64,000 nucleotides of DNA, taken from the NCBI GenBank assembly GCA_964035545.1, contig OZ037767.1:13728801-13792800 (forward strand), given 5' to 3'. Every line of letters starts with the position of its first letter. The stretch's first letter is position 1. Below, piece after piece: positions 1 through 14,400 of the stretch. Position numbers and translations under genes: made by a program. The stretch comes from Bugula neritina. Its lineage: Eukaryota > Bryozoa > Gymnolaemata > Cheilostomatida > Bugulidae. Below the pieces are notes generated by a model. It made no database searches and was not told the origin of the DNA. It saw only the letters and a program-made list of their open reading frames with translations.

Positions 1-570
1 GAAATGTGGAAAAATTGTCAAAAGTGGAAAAAATTAACAAAAGGAAGGGGAGGGGGGTTAAAGATACTAAACTGATGGTAGAGAGTGCCTTTGAACGCTC
101 TCTGTAAATATTGTATTTGTATTAGCTACAATTGAAAGACTCGTATATAAGTATTGTTATTTTATACAGTTCAATGTGAACCTTCACGAAAATATAATAG
201 TCTTAGAAGTCAATGTTACCCTTTGCAAAATTATAATGGTCTGTAGGATTCAAACCAGTTTTTAATTGCTAGCTTCATAATAAAATATCTTTGTTGAAAA
301 TGAAAACAAATGAAAGATTTTACAACAAACACAAATAATCTTTAAGACGTACAATTTTAGGCACAGTGAATTTTGATGTTTTTATTTTTACAATGACATC
401 TAGAAAAACTAGCTATAAAATATAAGTATATTTTAGGTGTTAAATTTCACTAATTTTGGATAAAAAGGTGTCTTACAAAATAAGACACAAAATAATTCTT
501 ATGGTTAGGCTGACTTAGCTTCACAGTAAACTACAACATGTAGAGTGATTATCGCTGACCTAGAACTAAC

Positions 571-2484
571 CTTGAGAACATGTAGCACCTGTATAGGTTG
601 TCATGTCACACTGACAAGTGGCATCACTGATGTCCGTTTCCACACACACACCACCATTATCACACATCAGATTAGAGCAATTTATCTTTTTTGCCTTGAC
701 TTATAAAAATAAAATACAATTATAATATTATTAATATAATATATAGATTTGCTTAACTTAATCAAAGCATTGCAATTTATAAAGTTAGCAGTGCCACATT
801 ACAAGAACATTCAGAGTTTAATAATTGGGTTCAAATCTGGCCATTGGAACTGGTGATGTCATACAGAGCCTTTGATCATAATACTTCTTTTGATCTAAAC
901 ATTCCCCCCCCCCATGCAGACACTCGGCCAATATGGCAAGAATCACGGTCTTTAGCCCAATTAAGAACCTTATTATTACAGATAAAGATTTTAGGAAAAT
1001 GGGTGCCTTTTATTTAGCTGATGCTGTAAATATTATGATATGTGTAAAATTCTCACCACTGCAGCCAGCTTGTAGCCCTGGATACAGAGGAATGTATTCA
1101 AGGAGGTTTGGCCTCAAACCATTGAGCTCCAGTGAGCCTAGGCACCCAGTGAAACCAAAGACGGAGATGGCCTTGTTGGGCAAGTTTCCATATCCATAAT
1201 CTATTCCTCCAATGTAAATCTTGTCTAACACAAAGTCTTTTGAATGCTGAAAACATATATTGGAACAATAAAGTAACAATTGTGTAGACACGGGGTACAA
1301 TGATACAATATATTATGATTCGATATAACATAATATGTAATATGATTTGCAGCATTAATACATCTGCGCTAGTCACAATTTTTTTTCAATCTTCCTTGTA
1401 AATAAATTTAAACAGATCTTGTAAACCTATCACACAAATAAAAGTACTATCTTGTAATACTTTTACATTGTTCTACCTCATATTTTACCCAGCTACAAAG
1501 AAGACATCAGACAAACAAGGGAAGAATCTCAAGAACTGCTTACCATAATATCATATTCCATGTATGTCACATTGTCAACTTTGATTTCCACCACATTGTC
1601 ACCCAGGAAGGTAAAGGACACCGAGTGCCACAACTTGTCATCCATGTTTTTCATCCCAATAGCAGGCTGGTTTGGCTGATCCTTTGACCCAAATTGAAGT
1701 TTTAACACACCTATGAAGGTGAGTAAGATTTTAGTAAGCATGATTTGAATCTCAACCAAAAAACTTAAGGTCTCTGATATCATCAAGTCAACTCATTGGG
1801 GTCACCTACTTAACAGAAAATTCTAGCATCACATGTCGCTATACTATGTTGGCACGTAAACAACTCAATATACAAATTTAACTTGAATGCAGCAAGTGTT
1901 GTTTCAGAAGAGCTTTACATCTTCTAGTAACCACATGGTAACTAGACTGCATTAACACTTTTTATTTAGAGCTACTGCTCAATGTCTCAAGTCTAAAGAA
2001 ATTGGATTTAATAAAAACACACAAGAAGAACTTGAAGAACTTTCATTAATATATAATAAACTAATCAGGAATTCTTAGAAATATAATATTCTGCTTTCCA
2101 AATTTTTGGGAGTATTTTACATCTATTTACTGTTTTCAAAATCAATGGTTACTTTACATTTCAATTCAAGAGATGTAATCACTCGGTATGAGAATCAAAT
2201 CTTTTTCAAAGCATGCTTAAGCTGCAGTTTTATTCATTACATTAGTAGGTGACACTCACTTTTAACTAGCTCAAGATTAATATACTCAGTTGCAGTCTCT
2301 CCATACAAGATCAGACCCGAGTCACTGTTTGTTTTAAACATCAGACTAAAACCATTAAACCGGTTTTGTCCAGACATCTGTATTTTTATGGGTATATCGT
2401 CTGTTGTAACTATATTCAGGGGAGGTAATTCACTGTTTACAAACTCTCCTGTTAGTTGTAGCTCTACATCTTTGAACTTCACAC
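571..2484 (-). CDS. NRXN: neurexin LNS5 and EGF3 exons
   Basis: Exons 2484-2260, 1710-1544, 1246-1057 and 699-571. LNS5 shows FSLMFKTNSDSGLILYGE, EYINLELVK, DDKLWHSVSFTF, DKIYIGGIDYG and FTGCLGSLELNGLRPNL. The last exon encodes EGF3 with six cysteines (NCSNLMCDNGGVC, then TCQCDMTTYTGATC). It ends in phase 1 at 571; no LNS6 exon is visible in bases 1-570. Confidence 0.92.
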
Positions 2485-5400
2485 CTGAAACAACGTAGTA
2501 TACCGTAATGTATTTTAATATAATATCATATAATATTATATAATTTAATTATAACATAGTTAAATATGACAAAATGCAATATAATTATTCATACTTGTTA
2601 TAATGTTGAGTTTACCCAGTAGTCGGTGTAGTGTCATTGTTAGCGCACCTGCTTGCAAGCCGGAGGTCCCGGGTTTAAATCCCAGTGGGGGCAAATTATT
2701 TTATAATACTAATATTCAAATAAAGATATTGCAAGATAACTTATTACAATATAATATAATTAAATCTCATGTAACATAATACAATATAATATAAATATGT
2801 AGACTATAAACAAAGATAGTGCAAGGGCATATAACAGATTTAGTTGCATATATAAGCATCATGCAGAATGCCTTGAAAATATTACATTTTTTGAATCAGA
2901 TCTTATATTGTTAGTTTTACCACTGACAGAGCAAATCATCATTTTTTAAAGTTTTAGTCTAATACATATATAGTAACAGCTTACAACAATATTGCATACC
3001 AGTTTTTGCATGTGAATCTCAAACGATTTTCGTAAAGATGCAAAATTGCAGAAATGATTACGATGACGCAATTTTAATTGTAAACCTACCATCAAGTTTA
3101 GCCTTAACTCTCTGCAAGTAGTTAACACCATTCAGCATGAATGTATGTATGTGGCCAATGAACCCAGGAAGGGTTTGCGTGTCTTCCAAGACAGGAAATA
3201 CTGGGTGTGTCCTGTTGCTAATGAGTACGCTTGTACCGAGCCAAATGCTAGATATGCTGAGATACAGCTCCTTGGAGTCTGCTGTGATCTCTTGACCTCC
3301 AGCTATCATGGCTGTCAGAAAAAACAAACACAAGTGACACACGACAACATGTGTGTGTGTGTGTGTGTGTGCGTGCGTGTGCGTGCGTGCGTGCGTGCGT
3401 ATACATGTGTTCGCGTGTTTGGGCTAATTAGATGTATCAACTAAAACGTTATAGTTGGTACTGCACATCAAATGTCTTCTCACGTATACAAGTATACATG
3501 CGTAGTATGTATAATCTATGTCATATAAACAGTACATCATTCTGTCATATAATGTACTAAGCTAGAAATTAAGGTGTACAAATGGAAAAATTTGAATAAA
3601 ACCTGTGCTTCAAATGAAAAATAACACACAAATGTTATATCATTGTAGGATTTTCAACAAAAACAAAAATTTACAAACACAGCTGACAACTTAGGCTATT
3701 GAAGTTTACCAATTGCTGCATCAGAAAGTGAACTTATCAGATACTATGCATACCTCCACCAACTACTGTCTTGCCATCGACTACAACTTTTATACCATTG
3801 CATATCCTCACAACTTTCACAGTATGCCAGGAGTTGTCATTCATTCTTTTCCCAACATTCATTTCCTTCACAACACACAAAATTTCCATTTTAAATTTAA
3901 ATACTTTCATACTTTCATGTAGTTTGAAAACTTGCTGTTGAGAAATATTTTTTTATAAACTTTTGTTTTTAAGATTTATTCTATTTATTTAAATGATTAA
4001 GATATTACAGGGTTTCATTGCCACATGTAATACTGCGTCGAGTTGTAGTCAATAGAATTAAGTCATCATGAATGTACCATCTTAGAGTATCAAACGGAAG
4101 GCAACTCTAATACCACACAGCTTAAAGGTGCAATAAAAACACACCCTCAACAAGACATAGTATTTCTATAAACTAAGTCTGACCTCTTTAAAGTCTGATG
4201 TGTTATATTTGATGTAAAGGTTGGTATTGTAGAGGAACACATGCACTGAGTCCATTCTGTTACTACTCTTTGTCAGAAGGAGAGAGCCGAAAGCAAACCT
4301 AGTTCGAAATGAGATGTGGATCTCTTCTGCTAATGTAACCGTCGTTTTGATTGGTTTACCAAGTAGGTACTGGCTACCGCTAAATCTTGCAATGACATTG
4401 TCACCTAACCAAAGAATCAAACATAACATTTTAAATAAAAAAAGGACAGAATAATAGTGCTTTATATGTAACATAATGAGTAAAAAAGCTGTAATCATAA
4501 TACGTACATTCAGCGTCTAGGTCTTTCTCAATATAAAAAAGCTTCAATAGTTATAAGCTAAATACAATTTTTATGATGAGTCAGATATTTGGAAGCAACA
4601 AGAAAAAATAGAAACACACTTGTGTTGCTACAAGGTAAAGATGAGCAAGCTAGACCGTTGTCAAAGGTTGGGGAGAGGCACTCGTGCCCCACAGCCACCA
4701 TCTGCTCTTTGGCTATATCTTGAAGATTCTGCAAAACTCCTACAGAATGAATAAGATTCCACATATTGATAAAAAAGATAATGTTGGAATATAAATTTAA
4801 TATTAAGCAAAATATAGACTGGCAATCACAAAACATGTTCATTATTCTCAAAAGTTTCATATTTTAAAATAAAAATAAGGCAAATTAGCCTGACATCAAT
4901 CTATTATTGTTCTTTTGCAGCTTAATTGTTGTGATTTGTAGCAAAAATGTCTAGCTAACAGGCTGCTAGTAAGTAAGGATCACAGACTAAGCCTTAGGTT
5001 GAAGTCCTAAACTATTCAATGAATGAAAGTCATAAGTGGATAGCAAAATGCTTGAAAAATCACTGTTATAAATCAATATTTTTCTTCTAGGATAAACACA
5101 AATTAACAACCTACAAAGACACCCTATGTACTATGTTAAAGTTGTATGATATATAGATTGGCATGTGTAACAAAAGCACACGATTTCAGTTTCTACGTAA
5201 AAATTGATATGTTTGAAATTAGAAGTTATCTTACCGTCAATTTTTACATTGTTCAAGCAGCCTACAAATCCTTTGTTGAGAGAGGCAGTATAGACGTGGG
5301 GGTTCACAGAGCCCCCTAGAGTATAGTTTAAGCCTGCTAGATATATTGGCCCTTGCAGCCTTAGAGCTTTGACTCTGTTACCAATAGTGATAGTTTTAGG

Positions 5401-8400
5401 AAGGCCATCCAACTAAAGATCAAAGAAAGAGTGTGAAAAGCAAAAATTACATAAAGCAGCACCGAGTTGGTGGTAACTGAGTGCTGGGAGGTCTCCAGTT
5501 TAATGTTTAAATAACGCAGTGTATACAAATACTGCACTTAAGCATCCCATCTCAGTGCTGCTTTTAGCTATGTTCGTGAACAGCATTACTACCAATTTGC
5601 ATTGCACTGTTTATTTCAAACAAGAATACAGAATACTGCTTATCATTTTTTATTCAACACGGCCAACAGTTTTCTATTATTCAGTTCATAAATGTCAATC
5701 TCAAGCCTTGCATCACTATGAAGCCTATCTGAGCATATAATATGCATTAATACCCGAAAGCTTTCTCCTCTCAAATATTAATTAAAATTGCAAACATAAC
5801 AAAGGGAATAGCATTTTTAACAGGATATCAGCATTTCTTGTCATACGAACAGAGCAGAGACACAAATTAACAAAGTGCATGTGACCTTGACATAGTAATA
5901 GGTAATGTGATAATATGCAGATTTGGTAGAGCAGCATGCAGAATAAATACAATAAGGTGTTTAAGCAACAAGCATGCAAGCGTGGCAAAAAGTTCTTTCT
6001 ATTGCTTTTACAAACAAAATTAACAGTTTTACTGTTAATTTTGTTCTTCTCAAAGCTAAATAATCAATTCCTAAAGCCAAGTGGTTAGCTGAAAGTTAGA
6101 GAAAAAAAGAACTTTTGTCAATCAAGCTGTGACGAATGGATGCTGAAGCAACAAAGAAACTATTTATAAAATATATATAGCCATTAGGAGTAATCCTCTC
6201 ATGTAACACAATTTGCAAGAGTAGACAAATACCAATTGCAGACATGCACCTTACAGCTTACGGCTTACGCACACAGAAAATAATCATGGCATACGTGGTT
6301 ACAGGTGTACTATGTGCATGTGCATTAGATTATACCCTAGGGTGTAAGCTTGTAAGTGTTTACCCTTTCGTACAGTTTCGCCTATTATATAAAACAAAAA
6401 CTAATAGTTAAGATATATGCATGTGAAATATTAGTCTTGGTAATACAAATGAAATGCACTGGTAAACTTTACTATCAAGTGAAAGTTAAAAGGCGGCTGG
6501 GCTATATGTAATGAAAGCATTATCTCTTATGTGAGTACTGAAGAGCAGTCGTGGTTCAGGGGTTACCACAAGGTCATTTTGCTTATCGATTAGAAATGCT
6601 ATTGGTGATGTTACGAAGGGCATACAGTCATAATTGCTCATGTGTCACAGTAAAAACTAGTCCTTAGCTTGTTAAAAAACTTTTTATTAGGGTTTTGTTT
6701 ATTTCAGGTAAAATAAACAGTATTGCGGTTCAAAACTTGGATACTGTTAGGCCACGATTGAAACATGAATAGAAAAAGAAACCATGTTTCCCAAAATAAT
6801 GAGAAATTTCTAAAATTAAATATTTGAATTTAGCCAACCACGTTTAAACCGTCTGCATGTTTCCAAACACGAGTATCAAGAAATGTTAAATCAGAACCTT
6901 TGAATCAAGACTGAGTTCTTGCAAAAACAGTAAGTAAAGCTACTTGCCGTGATGGCCGCGCCCCAGAACCTAAAAGATATGGTGGTAGTGTGAGAAAATC
7001 CGTTGTTAACTCTGGTGCTACTCAGTTTTCTTCTCTCGTATACATTAGACTGCTGGAGTATGAAGTAGATGTATCCATCCAACAGCTCCACTGCAAATGC
7101 GTCTCCACTGAAACACAGCGTATAGTATGTCTATGTGTATGTATAGTGTATGCTCATTACACATTAGGAGTTGCGTTCTCTTACCTGAGTCGACCATGAA
7201 TTACTACTTTGAGAAAAGAAAATTAAGAATTATGAACATTTAGAAAAAGCCATAGATTAAGAATCAAACTTTTCATTATTTGTGAAATTATCATCATTAC
7301 AAAGTCATTAAAAAAACTCAAAATGCATAGCTCCTTACAATTTACACTTGAAAATATCACCAATTAAAATAAGCAGTAATTAAAGCATATGTTCACAACC
7401 TACAGTTGATGTATTATATCTACAGATAATGCATTATATCTACAGATAATGTGTAATTTCTACAGATAATGTGTAATTTCTGCAGATGATGTATTACATA
7501 GTACACTTACTCCACACCATAGCTGTACAGTAAAAGTCCATCTCTTGTTTCAGTCATGAAGGTAAGAGAGATGTACGCATTGGAAGTGTCTCGGAATGAG
7601 GGAAGGGTGATGTAATCTGCGGACTGGAGAATGGCTGCTGGTGGGATCACCGTGACCTCTTCACACTTGTTGAATAATATTGTACCTTGTTGCTTTAGTA
7701 GAGGATTGTTCCTGTGGGCCATGCTAAGCAGGTCTAATATAATAGCATCATCTGCACTGAATACTACCTACAATGTGATTGGCTCTGAATCAAAAGGCAA
7801 TCATTTGATTGGCTATTGAAGATTTGCACACTATACTCGCTGATTTATTTACATGCTTATCTTTGCAGGCTGACAAGAGAAATGATTTGAGTTTGCCAAG
7901 ATTTTATACTAGCTGTTATCTTAAACTTAAGAGAGAGACTAAACTTGCTTCATTTTAATGACTAGGTCGCCAGTTTAAAACTACATTCTTAACAAAACAA
8001 TGCGTACTTGTGATCAAAAAAATTAATTTGAAATATTTAAATTTGAAAATCTTTTGAGACAGGTTAATTGTACAAATTTCTTTGTAAACATATTTTAAAT
8101 GTGATTAAGCAAGAAGTACTCGACTTATAGTGTGATTTAACAAAATACGTTCACATATCTAGGTAAAGCTAACATTGCGTAAGCATCCATGATAATTCTG
8201 TGTAGCCTTGGCTCCACCTAGTTCTCTAACATCCAGGTTCCCAGCTAAATAGAGAATTCTATTAGCAAACTGTGAGTAGCCGGCTGTGAGGGACCAGTTA
8301 GCCACATGCTTGCCGCTGTCTACGTCAGCAACCATCTAAAATACAGCATAAAAGGATGTTCTGTGTAGAGTCACAGGGTAAAAATACAGTACTGTACATG

Positions 8401-11400
8401 TTGCATATATATGACACATAATATATACACTGTATATATATGACACATATATTATATACAGTGTATATATATGACACATATATTATATACAGTGTATATA
8501 TATGACACATATATTATATACAGTGTATATATATATGACACATGTATTATATACAGTGTATATATATGACACATATATTATATACAGTGTATATATATGA
8601 CACATGTATTATATACACTGTATATATATGACACATATATTATATACAGTGTATATATATGACACATGTATTATATACAGTGTATATATATATGACACAT
8701 ATAATATATACAATGTATATATATGACATATATATTATATACAGTGTATATATATAACACATATATTATATGCAGTGTATATATATGACACATATTTGCA
8801 TGATACATAATGCTATATTCACATCTGGTAGAAGTTCGAATTTTTATATAATTATGAACATATAATATGCGTTACATACATGTCCAGCATATATATGTGT
8901 ATAAATGAAATAGATATACATGCCTCATATATGTGTCACATACATTATGCATCACTCATATATGTGCCATCTATATTGGCACATATTATATGTTTCACAT
9001 TTATATATCGCATATATGTGTCATATATATGACACATACATATATGACACATAAATGCATCATATAGGTAAAAATTGATTTAACTTCAACAAAGTATAAC
9101 AAATCACGTGTAAATTACTTTGGCTTTAAGCGCATAAAATATAAATAAATTTATGGAATAGTTACACAGACTGTCAAAATCACAGTATTCAATTTGATAT
9201 TGCTGCTTGCAACTGATAAATGAAAGATAATATCAACCAATAATATTGCTTAGATACTGCAGCAGACAGCAGTATAGCCTTTCTCACCAGCTGACAAATA
9301 CAGAGCTCCATCTGCACAAATAATAAATAATATTGTGGAGCCAATGAAAAGATAATATTATATATGCACAGATCCATCCTAAAAAATAATTAATAGATTT
9401 TGTTTAGAAATATTTTAAAATCTTTTTCAACTTGATAGTAAAAGCAAATTGAAGCAAGAAATTAATTCCGCTAACATCAGCATTTTAAAAATGATATTCA
9501 TGAATTTAAGCTGCCAATTCTTAAAGCTCATTTTGAAACGTTTATTTGCCTTATTCATTTGAAGCTAATTTTGTCATCTATTTAAATAAAAAGAGTGATT
9601 TAGAAAGTATAACAAAAGATACAGAACTCAGAAAGAATCAATTTGCGTCATACTGTGAAATATACCATACTTACAGCACACACGCCCTGGGTAGCATTCA
9701 ACTGTACAGAAGAAGGTGACATTTTTGTTAATAAGTCAAGAAAACAAACTACAAACTGCTCTATAAGCTTTTCTAAGGTCACAAAATACAACAATATTTA
9801 TAAAAATATGTAATTATATTGACTTAACATGTCGAAGTAATAGGGTTATAGTAAAATAGTACAACAATATCTTAGCTACAGGTGTATAAAATATACAATA
9901 TTAGCAAATATGTTATTGCATGGTAATGTATTAGTACCAAAGATGGTATAAATAAAACAACTACTATTTTCTAAGATTTAATAAACTGGAATTAGTTAAC
10001 TGATGTGTGTGAATAAAATCTTACTTTTTCAACATTTCTGGTCACTTCTACTGTGTGCCAAGTATTATCATCTAGTAGAAAATTCATGCCAGCTGGATAG
10101 CTCACTGCGGGCTCCCACCCTACCCCCATGTACGTAGAAATGTATAGAGCACCGTTAGCTAAGCCAATGTTGATGTAATTAGTACCATCACCTGCAGTAT
10201 AAAACTTTTATATTTATGAGATTGACAGACTGAAGTCGGCAGATTCAAATTTGGAGTCATCCTTTCAATCAATTTGATAGCAACACAGTGAGAACTTTCT
10301 TTATAATCGGAGTTATTCCCACATCAACAGCTGGGCAGCACCGGAAGGTGATATCCCAGGTCAAAAAAGGCTATACCTATAAATATTACAACTTGGCTAG
10401 CTGTCATTGTGATAAGTTTTCAATCATTTCTATTCAGATCTTTTCAAAACACACTTTAAAATTTTTTTTTACACAAACTTGTGTGTTATAGCGTGTATGC
10501 TTAGTTTGAAACCATTGGATGTTATATACCAGTGTAAAAAAGAAGTCCATTCCCTATAACAGTTTTGAACTGGAGTTGTATTCTCTCCTTAGTGTAGGAC
10601 AAAGCTTGCTCTTCAGTGAAGTTATAGTAGATAAACTCACTTCCAGAGAATGTGGCAGTCGTGTCCCCTGTTACTACAAACAATAAAAATATTCTCACAA
10701 TTAAATTAAAATTTACTTCCTATGTAAAGTTATCTCTACTTTTTCTTACTACAAACCAAGTATTTCATAATTTTCATTAATTCTATATAGTCTGGATAAG
10801 TTCCAGATAAAATAATATGGAATATCCACAAAGCATTGTAAGTTTGTACAATTTTATTTGCAAGTTTAGTTTTTTGAAAGAAAACTAACAGCCAAGAACT
10901 GTGAAACAGTTGCTTTAAGTCTCATAACATATAACGTTACTGTCTAAATTATCTATCTTTTAGCCAGAATTTCATTCTGAACTGATCGCGTATATAATTG
11001 TATGTAAAAGTGACTTTCTGGCAATAATACTACATAGTGCTGTAAATGCTTGCTTTTGTATAAACACTGATTTTTAATTTCAAGAAATACTACAGGTAAA
11101 TATAGGTAAATGATCGCCTACAGTGTTGTGTAGTCAATACAATATAGACAACACACACTTCTAGCTCGTAAATGTACAGCAATTTCCATTAACTTAATTA
11201 GCTTTCTCAAACTTTTCATTTAGTTTAGCCAACTGCAGAAATTTAACTAAAACCAAGTTGAAATGCTAAAACTTAAAAATATTCTAAGAGCTACTTTTTC
11301 ATTTGAGAATTAAGAAGTAATTGGGCTGAGAATAATTAAGTTAACACAGACTGTAAACATCCTGTGAACTACATCCGCAGCATAGAATAGGGAAGGATGT

Positions 11401-14400
11401 TACAGCATGATTTATTCTCATCAGCCATGAATGTGATGTTGAATAAGCTGTTGAACAGTATTCTCTAATGGTTATGACTATAGCAGAAGCTAATAGTTAA
11501 TATTGTATGTATATGCATATAGGTGAGTTGTATACAGAACTCCCGAGGGTTTGGAGCAAACATTCTCTTTAATGTTCCTGACTAATATTTAATTCTGCTC
11601 AATATGTTAAACAAACGCAATCAATAAGTATGCACAGGGACAGAAAATATCAATTAACTATTTGCTTCAAGGTAGATTCTACCAGAAATGAGTTAGCTTT
11701 TAGGACAAAATTTTGCATGCAATGCATATTTGTTAGAGACTAGCAGTTTTTGAAAATTTTAATTAGTTTATTGGAACAGGAGTGTTAGAAAGAGCTTGTC
11801 CATATTTAAAAATAAGTTTACAGTCACTATCCCTGTGAGAAACCCCTGATGGAGAGGGTTTTTTACAGTGAGCTAAGGGCTTATTCATATGTGTCATAGG
11901 AGCAATCATGACTGGATGCTCTTCCTAACATCACCAATGGCCTTTATTGGGCATCGAACCTAATGATCTTCAGTAAAATTCATTAAAAGTATAGCCTAAT
12001 GTTCATAAATTAAAAATACCATAGGATAATGTTAATTGGACTGCAAACAAAGAAAACTATAATTCTTTGAAGAATAAGCCATTTATAATATCTCAACTTC
12101 AGCAGTATATTTTAAAAAGCTGTAAACAATGTATTGGTAATATATTGATTAGCACTAGTCTATAAGTCTTATACATGTAGGTGCTTTTATAATGTAGCCC
12201 TCTAACAAATAGTGCTAGTGAAAGAATAACTCCTATAAATTAAAGTGACGGAGTGAAATTTCAAAGCAGCGATGAAGAACATTGCTGAGCTTTATCACAG
12301 CTACAGCTCTTCCAGTTAAGGATAAATTGTAAACAAGAATGGGTGGATAATCTAAGGGCTGTTTAGCCATTCAGTGTTTTATACTTGACCGAAAGAAACT
12401 AGCTTGGTATTTGTTACCTAAAGGGTTCTCAAAAAGAAGTATAGGTAATACAAGAAGGCAACATATAGCGACTAGAGAGATGGGTGCAGTAACGGAAAAG
12501 CCTATGTTCTATATAAAAATACAACAGATCAAGTTTTTCAACTTGCATCCTGAAAAAATTGGTATGAAAAACTTCTGCTACTGAAATCCCCCTGTTACCA
12601 CATGGACAAGGCCTGGATCACAGAGGTAGTGAATATGCAAGACATGCATTGAGATGGAGTAGTTTCTATATACATCACAATATACGAATAAATAAGGGAG
12701 TTAATCAAAGCCACGAATTTCAGACCTATTAAAGTCAAACTTATGATGTTTAAAGATAAGCTGTGATGTGCTTCCCAGTGCAATAGATAAAAACTTGGTT
12801 TTAAAATATCAATGTAGCTATAACTATAAATAATTAAAATCATATTAAAGAGTGATGCTACAATGATAGCGTTCAACGCTATCAGTGTAGTGTGTTTATC
12901 AATGCAATTTAAGTTAGTATCTGAGTTGTATCATTTTCATATACATAGGTACACTGTGCTTCCATTAAGCTTTGAATAAATCCATACGGATGCTATATAA
13001 TGGATTTGTGGTTCTGGTTTGCATGAAATTATGGTTGCGGTTTTATTCGATGCAACTGTTACCAAATATCAGATAAAAAATTCACTCTAAGAATGCGAAG
13101 CTTGGAAACAGCTTGGAAATGGAGTAGATGTGAGCAAAATAGATATAGTAGTATTTGAAAATGAAAGATTGCATTGAATAAAACTTTCTACCAGCTATAA
13201 CAGCCCATTCTTAGAATTTACGGAATGGCTCCTACCACCCCCTTCTAAATTAGTAAATATGTTTACGATAGCTAAAGCTATCTCACTCTGAAGTAGATCA
13301 CAAGATTCCTGTGCTATGCTATTCATAAGATGCTAAAGATACTTTCTTATTTCCAGTCTCCATTTGAAAGCAAAAACTATAAACATTACCTGCAGAAACC
13401 AAGTGTGTTACAGAGAGAAATAGCCAAAGAGTTGCAAATATCCGTATTATTTCAAAGGCAGCCATATTAAGAAACGTTCACCTGTCAGGCAGCACGGCAG
13501 TGTAGCCTAAAATTATGTCTAGCTGACTCATCCATTATTAAAATAAATGTGTTTGTTACTGGCAGCATGAGCTGCCTTCATAGCTGCATAGTGAGTGACG
13601 GACCAATCAGAATGCAGGGATATGAAGAGTTGACCAATCACGAATAAGGTAAGTAATACAATACTGTTTAGGTACGGAAGGATGCGTGTTGTACAGTCTT
13701 TTATCTTCCTTAATTTAAGTATAAGATATCAATTACTGGCTGCATCACGCTCGAGTGAACTACTTAGTGTAGGAATATAATTCTAATAGCGATTAATTAT
13801 GCATGACATGCCGACAAAACACTATTTGAAATAAAGAGTTGTTAGATCTTGAAATCCAATATTTATACAAGATTCTCACAACAAGATGAGGAGCTTTTTT
13901 AAGCTCATAATAAAACACAGCCATTGATATAAAACCTCATTATATCTATTTACTGTGACCATCAAACCATTCCTACTCACTTTTACACTGACCTGGAATG
14001 TGCTACCACACTTTGATTGGTGTCATTTATTGTCCGGTGAGATTGAAATTGATTCAGCAGTACTGAGGAATAACTTTTTAATTTCAATATCATTGTAATG
14101 AAATAATAGGACCTGAGTAAGCAGAGTTGGAAATTATTTGGCAAAATTTAGTTGCAATAATTCACAAAATAATTTTTTCAGAAAGAATTGCAGCTCTAAA
14201 AGTTCTAACTAAATTGTTAAATTTATTAATAGCTAAAAAATTGATTGTCTGTGTTTAGACCAGGAAAGGCCAAGATGTAAAAACTTAGCAAATCAATTTT
14301 ATAATTGTTATCCCTGTTTTCAACTTTTGAAGACACTTATGCTTTTATTTTAGTAGGAAAATTACACAACCAATTTATTGGAACATTTCAAACAATTAAC

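Noticed and set aside
4505-4535. Extra micro-exon to complete neurexin EGF2
   Set aside because: The only candidate between AG and GT has a single Cys and breaks the phase of the next exon.
8400-8795. Regular array as a possible CRISPR
   Set aside because: Direct tandem repeats without unique spacers, in an intron of an animal gene.
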